The notes beneath the pieces were generated by a model. That model was not told the DNA's origin. It worked only from the letters and a program-made list of their open reading frames with translations, and ran no database searches. This document shows, piece by piece, positions 3,965-6,343 of a DNA stretch of 6,343 nucleotides; position 1 is the first letter of the stretch; each line of letters begins with the position of its first letter. Source of the DNA: Candidatus Aminicenantota bacterium (GTDB lineage Bacteria; Acidobacteriota; Aminicenantia; Aminicenantales; Aminicenantaceae); NCBI GenBank assembly GCA_030673995.1, contig DAOUYU010000102.1, positions 1 to 6,343 of the forward strand, given 5' to 3'. Position numbers and translations under genes: made by a program.

Positions 3965-5410
3965 ATGAAAAGAACACTTATATCTATCTCCATTTTTCTT
4001 CTTCTTTTAAGTTTAATATGCACATCTCCCACTTTTTCCGATGAGCAAACGAAACCCGATTTTTCTGAAGCCATCCGACTGATCGACACCTGGCTTGAGG
4101 CCCAGCGCGATTATGAACATCTGCCCGGCATATCGGTCGCCATCGTCACAGATCAGGAAATACTCTGGAGTAAAGGCTATGGGATGGCCGATCTCGAAAA
4201 AGAAGTTCCTTCATCTCCCAACACCATCTACAGTATCTGTTCGATTTCCAAATTGTTCACTTCTGTGGGAATTATGCAGCTCCGCGACTCCGGAAAACTC
4301 CGGCTCGAGGACCTTGTCGCTGATCACCTCCCTTGGTTTAACCTCCAACAGCAGTACCCAAACACAGGCCCTATAACCATTAGATCCCTCCTCACCCATT
4401 CTTCCGGCCTTCCCCGTGAATCGAACTATCCCTACTGGACAGGACCCGACTTCCCCTTTCCTTCCCCAAAGCAGGTCAAGGCTAAGCTCGGCAGCCAGAA
4501 AACTCTCTACCGCCCTTCCACTTATTTTCAATACAGCAACCTCGGGCTGACTCTACTGGGAGAGATCGTTGCAGAAGTCTCGGGAGTACCTTATCAACAA
4601 TACATCGAAGAAAACATATTGAAGCCATTAAGACTGGCCGAAACGCGCACGAAACTTCCGGAATCCCTGTGGAGAGAGAGATTGGCTACAGGATACTCCG
4701 CTCTCAAGCGTGACGGAAACCGCGACATGCTCCCCTTATTCCAAGCCAAAGGCATCGCCGCGGCCGCCGGCTTCTCCTCGACAGTCGAAGACTTGGCCCG
4801 GTTCGCGTCCTGGCAGTTTCGCCTTCTAGAAAAAGGAGGGGAAGAAATCCTCAAAGCATCCACCCTTCGTGAAATGCAGCGTGTGCATTGGGTGAATCCC
4901 GATTGGAAAACTACATGGGGGCTGGGTTTTTCAGTCAGGGAAGTGGATGGCCGAACAATGGTTGGCCACGGAGGATCCTGCCCAGGTTACCGGAGCACTC
5001 TGAATATCGATCCTCACAAAAAACAGGCTTTCATCGTCATGATCAATGCGGGAGGTGTTTCCCCAAACAAATACGCGACAGGTATAAGAGATATCTTGAA
5101 GAAGGTCACCGGCAAGGCCAAAGAGGAAAAAGCAGCGGTTGACCTCGAAGCCTACACGGGTTATTACAATGCACAGCCTTGGTGGGGAGAGACGGCCATC
5201 CTTCCATGGCAGGGTAAACTGGCTGTTTTCGGGCTGCCGTCTGAAAATCCAGCTCAGGGCCTGACTCTGCTGAAACACATCGAGGGCGACACCTTCCGCC
5301 GTTTGCGCAAGGATGAAACCCTCGGTGAAGAAGTGGTATTTGAAAGGGATAAGACCGGAAAAGTAGTCCGGATGTGGCAGCACAGCAACTACGAGGATAA
5401 AATTAGATAA
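3965..5410 (+). CDS. Secreted serine hydrolase, beta-lactamase class C/PBP-like (481 aa)
   Basis: The start at 3965 follows GGGAGG (3954-3959) by 5 nt and opens a clear signal peptide: MKRTLIS, hydrophobic residues 8-19, cleavage near TFSDE. All three active-site motifs of the class C beta-lactamase/penicillin-binding fold are present: S93-I-S-K96 (nucleophile and lysine), Y190-S-N192, and H335-G-G337 in the place of KTG. Other family landmarks include PGISVAIV (54-61), RSLLTHSSGLP (140-150), GEIVAEVSG (199-207) and AAGFSSTVEDLARF (267-280). After about residue 393 a separate beta-rich C-terminal domain begins (DLEAYTGYYNAQ to the end), as in many such proteins. Members include esterases, D-amino peptidases and PBP-like hydrolases, and few are true beta-lactamases, so the substrate is open. 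The enzyme would act in the periplasm or outside the cell. It has its own promoter, appears monocistronic, and is convergent with the next gene across 28 bp. Confidence 0.92.
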   Translation: MKRTLISISIFLLLLSLICTSPTFSDEQTKPDFSEAIRLIDTWLEAQRDYEHLPGISVAIVTDQEILWSKGYGMADLEKEVPSSPNTIYSICSISKLFTSVGIMQLRDSGKLRLEDLVADHLPWFNLQQQYPNTGPITIRSLLTHSSGLPRESNYPYWTGPDFPFPSPKQVKAKLGSQKTLYRPSTYFQYSNLGLTLLGEIVAEVSGVPYQQYIEENILKPLRLAETRTKLPESLWRERLATGYSALKRDGNRDMLPLFQAKGIAAAAGFSSTVEDLARFASWQFRLLEKGGEEILKASTLREMQRVHWVNPDWKTTWGLGFSVREVDGRTMVGHGGSCPGYRSTLNIDPHKKQAFIVMINAGGVSPNKYATGIRDILKKVTGKAKEEKAAVDLEAYTGYYNAQPWWGETAILPWQGKLAVFGLPSENPAQGLTLLKHIEGDTFRRLRKDETLGEEVVFERDKTGKVVRMWQHSNYEDKIR

Positions 5411-5438
5411 AATTACAGGAAATATTAGAGGAAAGAGT

Positions 5439-6343
5439 CTATTCAGAATCGATTTGAGCCCACAGCTTGGCAGCAGCCTCCAGGGCTGTGGATCGGTTGA
5501 TCACGGCTTGGACTCCTCCGACAAGTCGACCCTTTTGGAAAATAACATCAAAGCTGCCGTCCATGTCGCACAAGACAAATTTAACACCCTCTTTTTTAAG
5601 ATTCCGGCTTCCGCGTCCGTACTGCGCAGCATATTTCGAATAACGTGCGACCGAGTCTCTGGCCGACTCTGACGAGTTTTGCTGTGACAAAAAGACCGTG
5701 ATCTCGACGTCGTTTTTTCGGTATTTGGCTGTGTAGGTGTTGTGCATGAAATCCAGACCTAGAGCGTCGACTTTGAAGTACTTCACGGAGCCGGGCACAC
5801 GTTTTTTTTGGGGCAGTGCAGAAAGACCCCAGACAGGCTCTCCTGAATCGGATAAAAAAGCCGTCATTTTTTGGGCCAGATCGAGGCTGAGTCGAAGACG
5901 CTTGTCCGAGGTATCCGAGGTCACAATTGTTGTGTAGAACTTGCCCTTCCAGATAAAAATGCTTGAGCCCGAACGATAGCTTTCCCGTCCCAGGTCCAGA
6001 GGGATTTCGTCTTGAAACCGCTCGACGGAAAATATGCCAAATGCGTTGGTCGTAGTATCCATATCATAAATGGATAATTCTATAAATTCTTCGACATCGG
6101 ATTTTTTATCGAAAGTCGCTGTGGTCAGGCTTTTGACGTCGTAGGCGAGGTAGAGCTCAGCCCGGCCGTTTATGTGTTCGTAGAGATTTTCTGCCGTAAA
6201 TGTCTTCACTTTGTCGAAAAGCTCCCATCCTTCAGGTGTTAGTCCGGCAATCCTATCGGATAGTTTTTGGATGTCAGAGGCTTGATCTGTCTCTGGATTT
6301 GCTGGAGGCTCATTCGAGCAGGTCACAATAAAACATGCTGTCA
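5439..6343 (-). CDS. DUF6599-like putative lipoprotein, N-terminus beyond the window
   Basis: The frame stays open to the right edge and ends at TAG (5441-5439), leaving 300 residues. A GTG at 6326-6324 could serve as a start, but the frame continues upstream as TACFIVTCSNEPPANPE. This looks like the end of a lipoprotein signal peptide with the Cys before SNEPP lipidated, so the true start is outside the window. The mature part has GLTPEGWELFDKVKTF followed by AENLYEHINGRAELYLAYDV. That closely matches my memory of the DUF6599 opening (ENLYEYIDGAAELYLxYGF), found in secreted proteins of Acidobacteriota and Aminicenantes. Later landmarks are IYDMDTTTNAFGIFSVER and SIFIWKGKFYTTIV, with a C-terminal half (KKRVPGSVKYFKVDALGLDF onward) that may be a second copy-like domain. 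No enzymatic motif is visible and the function of the family is unknown. It converges with the serine hydrolase gene. Confidence 0.72.
   Translation of the reverse strand, partial: TACFIVTCSNEPPANPETDQASDIQKLSDRIAGLTPEGWELFDKVKTFTAENLYEHINGRAELYLAYDVKSLTTATFDKKSDVEEFIELSIYDMDTTTNAFGIFSVERFQDEIPLDLGRESYRSGSSIFIWKGKFYTTIVTSDTSDKRLRLSLDLAQKMTAFLSDSGEPVWGLSALPQKKRVPGSVKYFKVDALGLDFMHNTYTAKYRKNDVEITVFLSQQNSSESARDSVARYSKYAAQYGRGSRNLKKEGVKFVLCDMDGSFDVIFQKGRLVGGVQAVINRSTALEAAAKLWAQIDSE

Noticed and set aside
4095..4376. Alternative-frame reading frames inside the serine hydrolase gene, on both strands (also 4211-4531, 4594-4863, 4888-5142, 4931-5383)
   Set aside because: The hydrolase frame carries all catalytic motifs in order across this region; the others are by-products of its codon composition.
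6324..6326. GTG as the true start of the DUF6599-like protein
   Set aside because: The frame continues upstream to the edge with a hydrophobic, lipobox-like stretch (FIVTC), so the start most likely lies outside the window.
1..6343. CRISPR array, rRNA, riboswitch, complete tRNA or transposase gene
   Set aside because: No regularly spaced direct repeats, conserved RNA cores or transposase motifs were seen on either strand; the only tRNA-like sequence is the partial one at 3741-3790.

Overview
The window looks like a piece of chromosome from an uncultured or little-studied bacterium of moderate GC. The mix of secreted proteins (an S9-type peptidase, a BF3164-like six-bladed propeller protein, a class C-type serine hydrolase and a DUF6599-like lipoprotein) is typical of Acidobacteriota and Candidatus Aminicenantes genomes. 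That placement is an inference from family content, not a measurement.

Layout: (1) 1-428, minus strand: the N-terminus of a secreted S9-like peptidase running off the left edge. (2) 441-1210: a gene-poor stretch with a dispersed repeat, a second repeat-like motif, the C-terminal remnant of a universal stress protein gene that still has its own intrinsic terminator, and then a palindrome-rich promoter. (3) 1211-2881, plus strand: a very AT-rich small putative lipoprotein followed by a secreted beta-propeller protein. (4) 2906-3790: a 90-bp REP/MITE-like hairpin, a complete BrnT/BrnA type II toxin-antitoxin operon, and a degenerate 3' part of a tRNA gene, plausibly an old integration site. (5) 3880-5410, plus strand: promoter and full gene for a secreted serine hydrolase with all three catalytic motifs. 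(6) 5439-6343, minus strand: a DUF6599-like lipoprotein, convergent with the hydrolase and cut by the right edge.

The outer genes read as stable genome background made of exported proteins. The middle (about 540-3800) reads as an accessory patch: gene decay, dispersed repeats, a toxin-antitoxin module, a tRNA fragment and a gene of about 26% GC. Only BrnT and BrnA clearly work together, as ribonuclease toxin and cognate antitoxin/repressor. The other genes appear to be independently transcribed single genes or, for 1211-2881, a possible two-gene unit. I see no clear sign of an undescribed multi-gene system. The most useful leads are the repeat that truncates the usp gene, the tRNA fragment beside BrnTA, the palindromic promoter at 1073-1115, and the unrecognised AT-rich lipoprotein.
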